This document shows positions 43,935-53,396 of a stretch of 64,000 nt of DNA, one piece after another. The stretch is from Cystobacter fuscus (lineage in GTDB: Bacteria > Myxococcota > Myxococcia > Myxococcales > Myxococcaceae): NCBI RefSeq assembly GCF_002305875.1, contig NZ_CP022098.1, positions 1,116,001 through 1,180,000 of the forward strand, in the 5' to 3' direction. Made by a program: the position numbers and the translations under genes. The number at the start of each line of letters is the position of its first letter. The stretch's first letter is position 1. The notes under the pieces are model-generated. The model was given only the letters and a program-made list of their open reading frames with translations. It searched no databases and was not told the DNA's origin.

Positions 43935-44852
43935 TCACGGCAGCGTTCCCACCAGTCCCACCGAGCCGCCCGAGGGCCCCACCGACGCGGTGGGCCGCAC
44001 GGGGAGGACGTCCCGCGGGCTCTTGCCCTTCAGCAGATAGAGGACGCCCGTCGTCGCCACTCCGGCCGCGCCCAGCACGAAGGCCGTCGTGCCCAGCGTC
44101 TGGTTGCGGATGCCCGCGTCCCGCTCGTTCCGGGCGTCCTGGGGCGTGTTGAAATTCCCGTTCGTCAGCCGGTAGTGGTTGTTGCCCGCCTGGATGGTGA
44201 AGAACGTCCCCAGGCCCAGCATCACCGCGCCTCCCGCGGCCGGCATCCACGCCCACTCCGGCGTGCCCTGGCGGACGGTGGCCGCCCCTGGGGATTGGGG
44301 CCCGGTGGCGCCCGGTGTCTGCGCTCCCGGCGTCACGGTGGGCGTCTGGGCCACGGGCTCCTGCGCGGGGCGCAGCGCGCGCAGCACCGGCGGCAGCACC
44401 TTGTTGCTCGCCTCGGTGAAGGCGTCGAGGAGCTGATCCTCGTGCACGCCCGGCACGTAGTACTCGGCGAGCAGCTCCCCGTCCCGCGTGGCGTAGGCCT
44501 TGAGCCCCACCCGGTAGCCGCTGAGGAACTGCACCAGCTCGGCGATCACCACCACGTCGGCCACGGCCGCTTCCCCGAGTGTGATGCGGCAGGCGGCCTC
44601 CAGGCGGTTGCATCCGAGCACCGCCTTTCTTTGCGCGGGCGGCAGCCCCTGGGACAGCTCCGAGGTGCGGATCACCTGTAGACCCTCGGTCTTGAGCTGC
44701 TCGTACACGTGCTCCTGGGCGAAGGAGACGATGTGGGACGGCACTCCCGCGGCATCGGGTGGGGCGATCAGCACGGTGAGCGGCGAGGCACTGGGAGGAG
44801 AGGCGGGGGCCTGGCCGAGCACGACGAGCGTGGTGAGAAGGGAGAGGAACAC
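43935..44852 (-). CDS. Exported protein with C-terminal membrane helices
   Basis: A 305-residue protein starting at GTG 44852 (AGGGGAAAG upstream) with a signal peptide (about 1-18). The periplasmic domain (about 20-160) has an ATPase-free alpha/beta pattern seen in several myxobacterial proteins of unknown function. A Pro/Thr-rich linker (about 165-200) is followed by two hydrophobic helices (about 205-225 and 250-272). It is translated in the same direction as the Gly-rich lipoprotein, which begins 8 bases after its stop, so they are likely co-expressed. Family unknown. Confidence 0.7.
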   Translation of the reverse strand: MFLSLLTTLVVLGQAPASPPSASPLTVLIAPPDAAGVPSHIVSFAQEHVYEQLKTEGLQVIRTSELSQGLPPAQRKAVLGCNRLEAACRITLGEAAVADVVVIAELVQFLSGYRVGLKAYATRDGELLAEYYVPGVHEDQLLDAFTEASNKVLPPVLRALRPAQEPVAQTPTVTPGAQTPGATGPQSPGAATVRQGTPEWAWMPAAGGAVMLGLGTFFTIQAGNNHYRLTNGNFNTPQDARNERDAGIRNQTLGTTAFVLGAAGVATTGVLYLLKGKSPRDVLPVRPTASVGPSGGSVGLVGTLP

Positions 44853-44945
44853 GGGGTGTCACTTTCCCCTCATGTCGTGCTTGCCGCAAGGACACGGCCT
44901 CTCCGTGGGGTCGGGTTCCTGATGCCCGGCCCCACGGGGCGCGAG

Positions 44946-46718
44946 TCAGCGGCGCGGCTTCTCGGGCATGGCCCGGATGGCCGTCTTCTCTGAATTGTCC
45001 TGTGACGCGTCATCCACCAGGTCCTCGTCCGGCACGGGCGGCGGCGGCCGGGACGCGAGCGGACGGCGCACGGGCGCCGACGTGGGGCGCTGGGGCACGG
45101 ACGCCGCGGGCCGGGCGGGAGGCGTGGGACGGGACGCGCGCGGGAGCGGGGCGGCCCGGCTCCGGGTGGCCTCCATCTCCTCCTGCAGGTCCGCGGCGAC
45201 CTGCACCTTGGGCTCCTCCATGGGAGGCGGCTCCTCCTCCCCGTCCAGGGCGAAGGGATTGGGCGTGGGGGGCGGCGTCTTGTCGTCGTCCCCAATTGGC
45301 GCGTCGAACTCCTCGGGCAGCGCGGGACGGGCGGACGCGCTGGGACGGAGCGCGGGCCGGGCCGGCGGGGTCGCCATCGACACGGGCGGGGCCGCCACCG
45401 GCGCGGGCGTCCGCGCGGCGGGCACCTGCACCTGCACGGCGGGCGCGGCGGGCTTGTCCCCCCTGGCGTCGTGCGCCTCGTCCTTGAGCCTTTGTTCGAA
45501 CGCCAACCATTCCTTCTTGAAGGTGGAGGGATCCGGCTCGCCGCGCTCGCGGTGCTTGAGCGAGGGCACCCAGCGCACGTTGTACGACTCGCCCAGGCGG
45601 AAGGAGGGCGGCGGGGGCACGCCGTAGGTGGCCGGGTCGAAGAAGGACTCGTCCAGGTCGTTGAAGCCGTAGGCGCGCGCCCGGTCCACGAAGCTGGGGA
45701 TGATGCCGGTGGGCGCGTGGTAGCCGAGGATGTGGCCCTCCTCGTCCTTCGTCACCGGCGTGAAGACGAAGATGTCCTGGGTGCGGTACTCGCCCTTCTC
45801 GCTGAGCGGGAGCACCTCGGACAGGGCGATCGTCTTGCGGCTGCCGTCGTGCAGGCGCTCGCAGCAGATGACGAAGTTGATGGCGCTGGCCACCTGGGCG
45901 CGGATGGCCACCAGGGGCAGCTCGATGCCGGACATGAGGCAGAGCGACTCGATGCGCCGCAGCGTGTCCGTGGGCGTGTTGGCGTGCGTGGTGGCGAGCG
46001 AGCCGCCGTGGCCGGTGTTCATCGCCTGCACGAGGTAGAAGGCCTCGCCGCCACGCACCTCGCCCACCACGATGCGGTCCGGACGCAGACGCAGCGCGGA
46101 GTTGAGCAGGTCTCCCATGTCCACGCCGCCCTTGCCGAACTTGTCCGGGGGCCGGCTCTCGAAGGGGACGATGTGCGACTGGTTGAGCTGGAGCTCGGCC
46201 GAGTCCTCGATGGTGAGGATGCGCTCCTCGTCGGGGATGAGCGAGGAGACGATGTTGAGCAGCGTCGTCTTGCCCGAGCCCGTTCCGCCGGACACCAGCA
46301 TGTTGAGCTTGGTGTGGATGCCGGCGTCGATGAGGCGCGCCATCTGCGGCGTCATCGACTTGAACTTGATGAGCGAGTCGACCGTCAGCTTGTCCTTGAA
46401 GAACTTGCGGATGGAGATGGTGGTGCCCTTACGGGCGATGGGCGGGATGACGACGTGGATGCGGCTGCCGTCGGGCAGGCGCGCGTCCAGGCGCGGACGC
46501 TCGTCGTTGAGCAGACGGCCCACGAACTGGGCCATGTTGCGCGCGGCACCCAGGAGGCCCTCCTCGGTGAACGAGGCGTCGATCTTGGTGACCTTGCCCT
46601 TGCGTTCGATCCAGATGTCGGTGGGCCCGTTGATCATGATCTCGGAGACCGTGGGGTCGTCGAGATGGGGCAGCACGGGCTTGAGGAAGGCGCGGAGCGA
46701 CTCGTTGTACATCGACAT
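44946..46718 (-). CDS. CpaF/TadA-type secretion ATPase with long C-terminal tail
   Basis: A 590-residue hexameric-type secretion ATPase of the CpaF family. Walker A GGTGSGKT is at 144-151; the Asp box (LTIEDSAELQL), Walker B and His box follow (VVGEVRGGEAF, HANTP). The ATPase core ends near residue 400, where CpaF proteins normally stop; residues about 425-590 form a Pro/Ala-rich low-complexity extension with basic patches. CpaF powers Tad/Flp pili and related two-component secretion machines. No other tad gene (TadB/C, RcpA, Flp) is in the window, so it may act with an apparatus encoded elsewhere. It lies 84 bases after the SWIM gene on the same strand. Confidence 0.88.
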   Translation of the reverse strand: MSMYNESLRAFLKPVLPHLDDPTVSEIMINGPTDIWIERKGKVTKIDASFTEEGLLGAARNMAQFVGRLLNDERPRLDARLPDGSRIHVVIPPIARKGTTISIRKFFKDKLTVDSLIKFKSMTPQMARLIDAGIHTKLNMLVSGGTGSGKTTLLNIVSSLIPDEERILTIEDSAELQLNQSHIVPFESRPPDKFGKGGVDMGDLLNSALRLRPDRIVVGEVRGGEAFYLVQAMNTGHGGSLATTHANTPTDTLRRIESLCLMSGIELPLVAIRAQVASAINFVICCERLHDGSRKTIALSEVLPLSEKGEYRTQDIFVFTPVTKDEEGHILGYHAPTGIIPSFVDRARAYGFNDLDESFFDPATYGVPPPPSFRLGESYNVRWVPSLKHRERGEPDPSTFKKEWLAFEQRLKDEAHDARGDKPAAPAVQVQVPAARTPAPVAAPPVSMATPPARPALRPSASARPALPEEFDAPIGDDDKTPPPTPNPFALDGEEEPPPMEEPKVQVAADLQEEMEATRSRAAPLPRASRPTPPARPAASVPQRPTSAPVRRPLASRPPPPVPDEDLVDDASQDNSEKTAIRAMPEKPRR

Positions 46719-46802
46719 GGCGGCCTGGAGGCTAGCCCGAGTGGGGCTCCAAGCCCAAGAAGCGGCCCGGAGAAGCGTCCGGGCAGGGGGGCGAGGCGCT
46801 CC

Positions 46803-48827
46803 CTACCCGCCGAGCTGCTCGTGTCCCACCTGGGTGCGCAGGGCGGCGCTGGCCCAGGTCTCGGCGAGCGCGGCCTCGTCCCCGGCGGCCCCCGAGGCCC
46901 GGGCCCTCGCGAGCGCCGCGCCGAGCGCGCCCAGGTCCTCCGCCAGGCGCTTCAGGCCCAGCCCCCGCGCCCGTGTGGCCACGGTGTCGAGCCGGGTGGT
47001 CCACGCGGGGGGCACGTGGCGCAGGCCCTGGTGCACCGAGTCCGCGAGGCAGCCCTCCACCTCGGCCAGGGCCGCCGCCAGCGGGGGCAGCGCGGGCGCG
47101 TCCGCCGCCGTGCACAGCTTGCCCGTCGTGGCGGCGGGTTGCACGTCGAGCGCCACCACGCCGTTTTCACAGGACAGGGCCATGGGCTCGACGACGAGCC
47201 CCCGGGCCGTCCGGCGCACCTCACCCGAGACGTAGTGCGGTGGTCCATTCTTGCCCGTGAGCGCCCCGGCGAGTGCGTCCAGCGCCCCGGGAGCCACCGA
47301 GCGGTGGGAAAGCTCGACCCGGAAGCCATGGCCTCGCGAGTCCTCCAACTCCGCGTGCACCTCCTGGGCACCCGGGGCGTATGTCACCTCTCCCACGCGG
47401 GAGATGGCGAAGGCATGCACGTTCTCCGCGAGCAGCCGGGGCCGGAGGAAGCGCGGGGGGCGGGCCCGCCAGGCGGACTCCAGCGCGCGCACGTCGTTCA
47501 CGAGCAGGGGCTCGGGCAGCTGGCTCCAGTCCCCGGACTGGGGCGTCATCGAGGTGCGTTGCAATCCCTGGGTGGAGGAGGGGAAGAGGATGAGGCGGTT
47601 GGTGCACCGCTTGGCGCCCGACGCCTGCACCAGCCCGCTCGCGAGCGCCTCCAGGGTGACACCTGGGGCGCCCTGCCGGCGTCCGAGCCGCGCGCCATCC
47701 TCGGGCGTCTGGTCCTCCGCGTAGGTGAAGGCGCGACGCACCACGAGCAGGCCGGCGGTGTCCGGGTCCGCGAGCACCACCTCCGCGCGGCGCTCCCGGC
47801 CCTCGGCGAAGAGGCGGATGCCGAGCGACACCAGCCGCACGTAGTCGAGCTCCGTTTCCGGCGCCTCGTCCATGCCCAGCACCGCCCGGGGCGGCACCGG
47901 GCCCGGCTTCCGGGAGGCCCTCATGCGCGCGAAGAACTCCGTCAGCACGGAGGTGAAGCGTGGGGCGTCATAGCGGGCAGCGCGGCTCACGTAGGCGCCG
48001 AGCAGCTCTTCCAGCTCCTCGAGCGCCAGGAGCGGCCACATCATGCGCGCCTCTTCCAGGCCCGCGCGGGCCACGGCGAAGCGCCCCGCGAGCCCCTGGC
48101 TGGCGTGCTGGACTCCCTCCAACAAGAGGTAGCGCACGAGGTCCCCCGCCGTGTCCAGCGCCGCTCCGCCCACGGTGGAGGTGACGGAGCCCCGGGCCAC
48201 CTCGACGGAAACCTCGCGGCGCGTGGGGTCCTTCTCGTCGGCGGCGCGGAAGGCCCAGATGGCCAGGGGCAGGTGCTCGCAGCCCGTCCCGAGCGAGCAG
48301 TCACAGCGCGCGTGGCTCAAGTCCCGCGGCACGAGGAAGCGCACCGTGCACGTGGCGAGCGCCACCGAGGGGATGTCTTCCCCCTCGAAGGTCCCCCGCC
48401 GCACCTGCGCGAGGTAGCCGCGCTTCCGGAATCTCTCGGCCCGATCCAGGGCCCGGCGGGGCAGCACTCGCGCCAGCTCCGCGTCGTCCACCGCTCCCGG
48501 GGACCAGGGCGCTTCCGCCTTCACCTCGGCCGGAGGCGGAACGGCGCTCGTGGCGATGAACGCCGGGTAGGCGAGGGCCGTGGCCACGCGGTGGCGGCAC
48601 ACGGTGGCGGCGCCGCAGGAACAGGGATTGTCCTTGAAGGCCTTGCCCGGAACGAGCCGGGTGATGATGCCGTCCTCGAAGGTGCCCACCACCGTGCCGT
48701 CCGCCAGCTCCTCCAGGCGCGGCCCCTTGCCCTGCTCCAGATCCTTCTGGGCGCGCTTGACGAGTCCCAGATTGGACAGGCTCGCGATGGCCTGGGGCGT
48801 GAGCGCGAGCAGATCCGCGCGGCTCAT
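46803..48827 (-). CDS. SWIM zinc-finger protein (YehQ-like)
   Basis: A 674-residue protein with two Zn-binding SWIM-type fingers, CxC...CxH: CSCGAATVCRH at 69-79 and CDCSLGTGCEH near 169-178. The remaining sequence is helical with no other recognised domain. The gene's ATG overlaps the stop of the VWA gene (ATGA at 48824-48827), so it is co-translated as the last gene of a five-gene unit matching E. coli yehI/L/M/P/Q. SWIM fingers usually bind DNA or proteins. Its role inside the complex is unknown. Confidence 0.85.
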   Translation of the reverse strand: MSRADLLALTPQAIASLSNLGLVKRAQKDLEQGKGPRLEELADGTVVGTFEDGIITRLVPGKAFKDNPCSCGAATVCRHRVATALAYPAFIATSAVPPPAEVKAEAPWSPGAVDDAELARVLPRRALDRAERFRKRGYLAQVRRGTFEGEDIPSVALATCTVRFLVPRDLSHARCDCSLGTGCEHLPLAIWAFRAADEKDPTRREVSVEVARGSVTSTVGGAALDTAGDLVRYLLLEGVQHASQGLAGRFAVARAGLEEARMMWPLLALEELEELLGAYVSRAARYDAPRFTSVLTEFFARMRASRKPGPVPPRAVLGMDEAPETELDYVRLVSLGIRLFAEGRERRAEVVLADPDTAGLLVVRRAFTYAEDQTPEDGARLGRRQGAPGVTLEALASGLVQASGAKRCTNRLILFPSSTQGLQRTSMTPQSGDWSQLPEPLLVNDVRALESAWRARPPRFLRPRLLAENVHAFAISRVGEVTYAPGAQEVHAELEDSRGHGFRVELSHRSVAPGALDALAGALTGKNGPPHYVSGEVRRTARGLVVEPMALSCENGVVALDVQPAATTGKLCTAADAPALPPLAAALAEVEGCLADSVHQGLRHVPPAWTTRLDTVATRARGLGLKRLAEDLGALGAALARARASGAAGDEAALAETWASAALRTQVGHEQLGG

Positions 48828-49942
48828 GCGCGCACCTTCTCGGCGATCCACGCGGCGAGCTCGCCCGGGGTCATCGCCGCCACGTGCGCGCCCACGTCCA
48901 CCAGCTTTCGGGCGCAGTCACGGTCGTAGTTCGGCGTGGCGTCCGGCTCGAGCGCCGCGAGCCCCAGTACCTTCGTGCCCTGGTCACACAGCTCCTTCAC
49001 CCGGCGCACGAGCATGCCCGGGGGTCCGCCCTCGAAGAAGTCGGTGATGAGGACGACGATCGTGCGTCGGGGCGTCTCGATGAGCCCCGTGGCGTAGGCC
49101 ACCGCGAGCTGGATGTCCGTGCCACCGCCGAGCTGCACCTTCATCAACAGCTCCACCGGGTCCGTCACGTCCTGGGTGAGGTCCACCACGGCGGTGTCGA
49201 AGGCGACGAGGTGCGTCTGGATGCCGGGCAGTCCCCACAGGCACGCGGCGGTGACGGCCGAGTGGATGACCGAGGACGTCATGCTGCCGGACTGGTCCAC
49301 CAGGAGGATGATCTGCCAGCGGTCCACGTGGCGGCGGGTGCGCGAGTAGAACGCGGCGCGCTCGATGGCGATCCGCCGCTCGGTGGGGGAGTAGCGGCGC
49401 AGGTTCTCGCGCAGCGTGCGCCGGAAGTCGAAGTTGCGCGCCACCTTCAGGGGCGAGCGCCTGCGCCGGTCGAGCACCCCCGAGAACGTGCGGCGCACCT
49501 CCTGGGCCAGCTTCTCCATCAGCTCGCGCACCACCCGCTGCACGATGCGGCGGGCCACCGCGAGCACCTCGGGATTCATCAGGTGCTTGGTGCGCAGCAC
49601 CGCGCGCAGCAGGGTCTCGTTGGGCTCCACGCGCTCGAGCACGTCGGCGCGCGTCACCACCTCGTCGATCTGATAGCGCTCGACGGCGTCCTGTTCGAGC
49701 CGCTCGATGGTCTCCTTGGGAAAGAGCGTGTGGACGTCGTTGATCCACTCCGGAACGCTGAGCACGGACTCCCCCGAGCCGCCCTGGCGCACGCCGCGCT
49801 CGGAGAGATCTCCCTCCCGGCCGTAGAGCCACGAGAGCGCCGAGTCCATCGCCCGTCCCCGCTCGTCCAGGCAGTTGCCGAGCGCCCCGTCCGAGGCATC
49901 TCCCAACACGAGGCGCCAGCGCGCCAGGGGCTCAAGGGGCAT
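48824..49942 (-). CDS. VWA-domain protein (YehP-like)
   Basis: A 372-residue cytoplasmic protein with an N-terminal helical domain and a C-terminal von Willebrand A domain (about 208-372). The MIDAS motif is DQSGS at 216-220, with the second-loop GGTDIQLA giving Thr and the third-loop TDFFEGG giving Asp, so metal binding looks intact. The ATG at 49942 is preceded by AGGAGG; it overlaps the DUF5682 gene's end by 11 bases. VWA proteins paired with MoxR AAA+ ATPases act as adaptors that bring a target to the ATPase. The preceding and following genes complete that pair. No membrane segment is present. Confidence 0.88.
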   Translation of the reverse strand: MPLEPLARWRLVLGDASDGALGNCLDERGRAMDSALSWLYGREGDLSERGVRQGGSGESVLSVPEWINDVHTLFPKETIERLEQDAVERYQIDEVVTRADVLERVEPNETLLRAVLRTKHLMNPEVLAVARRIVQRVVRELMEKLAQEVRRTFSGVLDRRRRSPLKVARNFDFRRTLRENLRRYSPTERRIAIERAAFYSRTRRHVDRWQIILLVDQSGSMTSSVIHSAVTAACLWGLPGIQTHLVAFDTAVVDLTQDVTDPVELLMKVQLGGGTDIQLAVAYATGLIETPRRTIVVLITDFFEGGPPGMLVRRVKELCDQGTKVLGLAALEPDATPNYDRDCARKLVDVGAHVAAMTPGELAAWIAEKVRA

Positions 49943-52259
49943 CGCGCTCCTCCTTCCGATGGGGCCCATGCAGGCCGAAGCGTTCGAGTACCTGCTCCAC
50001 CTCGTCATCCAGCGCCGCGCCCGCGAGGATGACGGCGGGGTCCACGTCCAGGCGCACCAGGGCCCGCGCGCCCGAGGCATCCCTCCCGTGCAGGGGCAAC
50101 AGGGTCCGGGCGATGCCCTCCTTCTCCCGGGGAGGGAAGAACCCGAAGGCCAGCCGCAGCGCCGGGAGCGCGATGAGGAAGTCTTCCTCCGTCAGTTGGC
50201 GGATGAGCTCGTCCAGCACCGCGGTGAGGGCGGGCGTGTGCACCACCTGCTCGCGGGCGAGTCGGAACAGCCCGGCCAGGAAGTCCCCGAGGGTGGTGGG
50301 ACGCGCGGCGGCGCGTGTGGCGCGAAGGGCCGTGGCCTCGGCGCTCGCCTCGTCCTGGAAGCGCGACAGGGACCAGAGCGCCCCGAGCGAGGCTCCGCGC
50401 ACCGCGGGCGGCGCATGGAGGGAGGCGAGCCGACGCTCGAACACGGCGCTGGCCCGGGCCACGTCGAGCGCGAGGGGCTGGGCGGCGAAGCGCAGCGTGT
50501 CGCGCAGCGCGGCCATCGCCCGGAGCTGTCCCTCATCGGCGGGGAGCGAGGGTCCATCGAGCTGCTCGAGCAACCACAGGCCACGCTCGACAGCCGCCGC
50601 GAGCAATTGTCCCACCTCGGCGGAGCCCTGGGCGCCGAGCAGCACGTCATGCCGCCAGATGGCCAGTAGCCGCTCCAGGGCCGCGCCCAGCCGCGCGAGG
50701 TCCGGCTCGTTGCCCGCCTGCGCGGCCACCGCGGTGAGGACGCGCCGGGCCAGGTGCTTCGCGCCGATGAAGAAGCTCTCGGCCAACAGGAGGGTGAGCC
50801 GCTCCAGGTTCGGCCCCGCCTGGAGGAGGGCTTCCTCCAGACGCGCGGTGGCGGCCTGCTCCAGGGTGGCGCCCCAGCCCGAGGCCTCGATGACCCAGGA
50901 GAGGAAGTCCTCCGCGGGCGCCACCGTCCAGGTCTCCTGGAGCACGGGCTCGGTGGGGAAGGTGGGGCCCGAGTTCCGGGTGAAGCCGGGGAGGCCGAGC
51001 ACCCGCAGGCGGTGGAGCACCCGGCCGCGCTCCACGTCGCCGGGCTCGCGCAGCTCCAGCCGCACCGTGCGGGGGCTCGGGCCGGGGGTGAGGCCGTGGG
51101 CGTGCAGGGTGTGCTCGACGTCCGTGAGCAGGGGTGGCCGGGGCGTGAGGGGGCTGAGCCGTCCGGTGCGCTCGCCACTGAAGGCGCGCAGCACCTCGGC
51201 GAGCAGCGGGTGCGTGTCGGGCGAGGGCACGCCCCGGCCCGTCCACGGCAGGGCCACGTCCAGCGACTCCTTCACCAGCGCGGAGGCGAGTCCATCCAGC
51301 AGGTCCGTGCGCGAGAGCACCGCGTGGCCGCGCAGCCGGGCGAGGCCCTCGGCCATGACGGAGGCGGCGATGAGATCCGCCGACGACACGTGCTGGCCCC
51401 GCCCGCGCAGCCGCCCGACGGCCTCGCGCAGCAGGAGTCCGGGAGCGGCCTCGGCGCCGGACTCCCAGAGCGCTTGATAGAAGGCGGGCGAGGGCATGCC
51501 GGACTCGTAGCCGGCGAAGGAGTCCAGACGGCGGAAGCTGTAGGGGACGAGGTAGCTCCTGGCGGAGGGATGGCTCGGCGAGGGGGGGAAATCGGCTCCG
51601 GGTCGCGCCTGGGCCCGTGCGAGCACGGGGGCATGGAAGCCGCCGCACACCACCACCACGGGGCCCTCGTCTCGCGCGAGCGCCGCCTCCACGTGGGCGA
51701 GCATGAAGGCCTCGCGCTGGGTGTCGCGCTCGGACGCCTCCTCCTCGCCGCGCAGGGAGTCGAAGTAGACGCGCAGCCGCTCGGCGAGCACGTCCATGCC
51801 AAGGGGTTGCTCGAAGAGGTGATCCCACAGGGCGTCCATGCCCTCGAGGCCCAGCTTCTGGCAGAGCGCCTCGATGGCCCGGGCGGTGCGGCGCTCCCCA
51901 TCCGAGTAGCGGTTGCGCACGCCCTCGAAGGCCTTGTCCCAGGCGGGCAGGTCCATGAAGCGCACCTGGGCTCTCGCCGCGTGTCCCCGCGTCAGCGCCA
52001 CCCACTCGGGCGAGTACGCGCAGAAGGGCGTCCACGAGGCCTGGGTGCGCTCCTCGTCGCGCCAGGCGCTGAAGACGGCGAGGGGCGGCTCGTGCGGCAG
52101 GAGCAGCTCCTCCAGCCGGGGATTCATGTCCACGGGCCCCTCGATGAGCACGTGGCGGGGCCGCACGGTCTCGAGGGTGTGGGCCACGAGCCGGGAGCAG
52201 GCCGGACTGTGGTGGCGCACGCCGACGACGTGGATCCGGGAGTCGTTCCGCCCGCTCAC
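49932..52259 (-). CDS. DUF5682-family protein (YehM-like)
   Basis: A 775-residue cytoplasmic protein starting at GTG 52259, 4 bases after the stop of the AAA+ gene. The family hallmark GVRHHSPAC is near residue 10, followed by VLIEGP. The N-terminal region (about 1-350) has alternating strands and helices, and the C-terminal half is helical. It is the homolog of E. coli YehM by family and by context. There are no transmembrane segments. Catalytic activity is unknown; resemblance of the N-terminal motif to erythromycin-esterase/ChaN-like folds is only suggestive. Confidence 0.85.
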   Translation of the reverse strand: MSGRNDSRIHVVGVRHHSPACSRLVAHTLETVRPRHVLIEGPVDMNPRLEELLLPHEPPLAVFSAWRDEERTQASWTPFCAYSPEWVALTRGHAARAQVRFMDLPAWDKAFEGVRNRYSDGERRTARAIEALCQKLGLEGMDALWDHLFEQPLGMDVLAERLRVYFDSLRGEEEASERDTQREAFMLAHVEAALARDEGPVVVVCGGFHAPVLARAQARPGADFPPSPSHPSARSYLVPYSFRRLDSFAGYESGMPSPAFYQALWESGAEAAPGLLLREAVGRLRGRGQHVSSADLIAASVMAEGLARLRGHAVLSRTDLLDGLASALVKESLDVALPWTGRGVPSPDTHPLLAEVLRAFSGERTGRLSPLTPRPPLLTDVEHTLHAHGLTPGPSPRTVRLELREPGDVERGRVLHRLRVLGLPGFTRNSGPTFPTEPVLQETWTVAPAEDFLSWVIEASGWGATLEQAATARLEEALLQAGPNLERLTLLLAESFFIGAKHLARRVLTAVAAQAGNEPDLARLGAALERLLAIWRHDVLLGAQGSAEVGQLLAAAVERGLWLLEQLDGPSLPADEGQLRAMAALRDTLRFAAQPLALDVARASAVFERRLASLHAPPAVRGASLGALWSLSRFQDEASAEATALRATRAAARPTTLGDFLAGLFRLAREQVVHTPALTAVLDELIRQLTEEDFLIALPALRLAFGFFPPREKEGIARTLLPLHGRDASGARALVRLDVDPAVILAGAALDDEVEQVLERFGLHGPHRKEERDAP

Positions 52260-52263
52260 GCGC

Positions 52264-53385
52264 TCACCCTGGCAGCAGGTGGCGGGCGTCGTACAGGGCG
52301 CGCCAGTGGGGGCCGGTTCGGCGGGACACGCGCTGCTCCAGGTAGACGCGCAGGCGCTTGAGATCCTCCGCGTTGTCCTTGGCGGCGGTGCCGGCCAGAC
52401 ACTCGACGAGGTCCGCCGCCGAGCCGCCATCACCGCGCAGGTAGTAGCCGCGCACGCCCACCGCGTGGGCCACGGACACGGCCTCCGCGGTGGAGAGCAC
52501 CGAGCTGAGCCGCTCCAGGGCCTGGCCCTCGCGCGTCTCGCCCGAGCGCAGCTCGCGGAAGGTGGTGACGAGCACTTCCAGCAAGTCCTCCGGCGGCGTC
52601 ACCGGCACGCCCGAGCGCTGGAGCAGCCGCGCCGTCTCGTCGCGCACGAGCGCCAGCTCGGTGGCGAAGTCGCCGATGGGGAACACCGTCTCGAAGTTGA
52701 AGCGCCGCTTGAGCGCCGCGCTCATCTCGTTGACGCCGCGGTCGCGCGTGTTGGCGGTGGCGATGACGTTGAAGCCCTCGCGGGCGAACACCATGGCGTC
52801 CGCGTCCTTGAGCTCCGGCACCGCGAGCACCCGGTCGGACAGCATGGACAGCAGCGAGTCCTGCACCTCGATGGGGCAGCGGGAGATCTCCTCGAAGCGC
52901 ACCACCCGGCCCTCCTTCATGCCGGTGTAGAGCGGGGCGGGCACGAGCGCGCGGGGCGTGGGGCCCTCGGAGACGAGCAGCGCGTAGTTCCACGAGTACT
53001 TGATTTGATCCTCGGTGACGGAGGCGCCGCCCTGGATGGTGAGGGTGGAGGTGCCGGAGATGGCGGCGGCGAGCAGCTCGGACAGGAGGCTCTTGGCGGT
53101 GCCGGGCTCACCCACGAGCATCAACCCGCGGTTGGTGGCGAGCGTCACCATGGCGCGGTCCACGAGGCTCGGGTTGCCCACGAACTTGCGCTGCACGCCC
53201 AGGGCCTCGTCGCCGAGGATGAAGCGGCGCACGGCGTGCAGCGACAGGTTCCAGCCCGGGGGGCGGGGGGCGTTGTCCGCGTCACGCAGCCGCGCGAGTT
53301 CCTCCGCGTGGAGCACTTCCGCGGGAGGCCGTTGGATCTCCGCCGCCGTCGTCGTCGGCGTGTTCTTCTTCCGGGTCGTCGCCAT
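52264..53385 (-). CDS. MoxR-type AAA+ ATPase (YehL-like)
   Basis: A 373-residue AAA+ ATPase of the MoxR group. Walker A is GEPGTAKS at 92-99, Walker B is VVRFEE at 161-166 (Glu-Glu in place of Asp-Glu), and the sensor-1 and second-region motifs (NVIATANTRDRG, ALKRRF) are near 217-240. MoxR ATPases work with VWA adaptors to remodel or load cofactors into targets; here both partners are in the same operon. The ATG at 53385 is 11 bases downstream of the DUF4132 gene's stop and has GAGGA upstream; an ORF start at 53820 lies inside the previous gene and is ignored. Confidence 0.9.
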   Translation of the reverse strand: MATTRKKNTPTTTAAEIQRPPAEVLHAEELARLRDADNAPRPPGWNLSLHAVRRFILGDEALGVQRKFVGNPSLVDRAMVTLATNRGLMLVGEPGTAKSLLSELLAAAISGTSTLTIQGGASVTEDQIKYSWNYALLVSEGPTPRALVPAPLYTGMKEGRVVRFEEISRCPIEVQDSLLSMLSDRVLAVPELKDADAMVFAREGFNVIATANTRDRGVNEMSAALKRRFNFETVFPIGDFATELALVRDETARLLQRSGVPVTPPEDLLEVLVTTFRELRSGETREGQALERLSSVLSTAEAVSVAHAVGVRGYYLRGDGGSAADLVECLAGTAAKDNAEDLKRLRVYLEQRVSRRTGPHWRALYDARHLLPG

Positions 53386-53396
53386 GGTCGTCGTCC

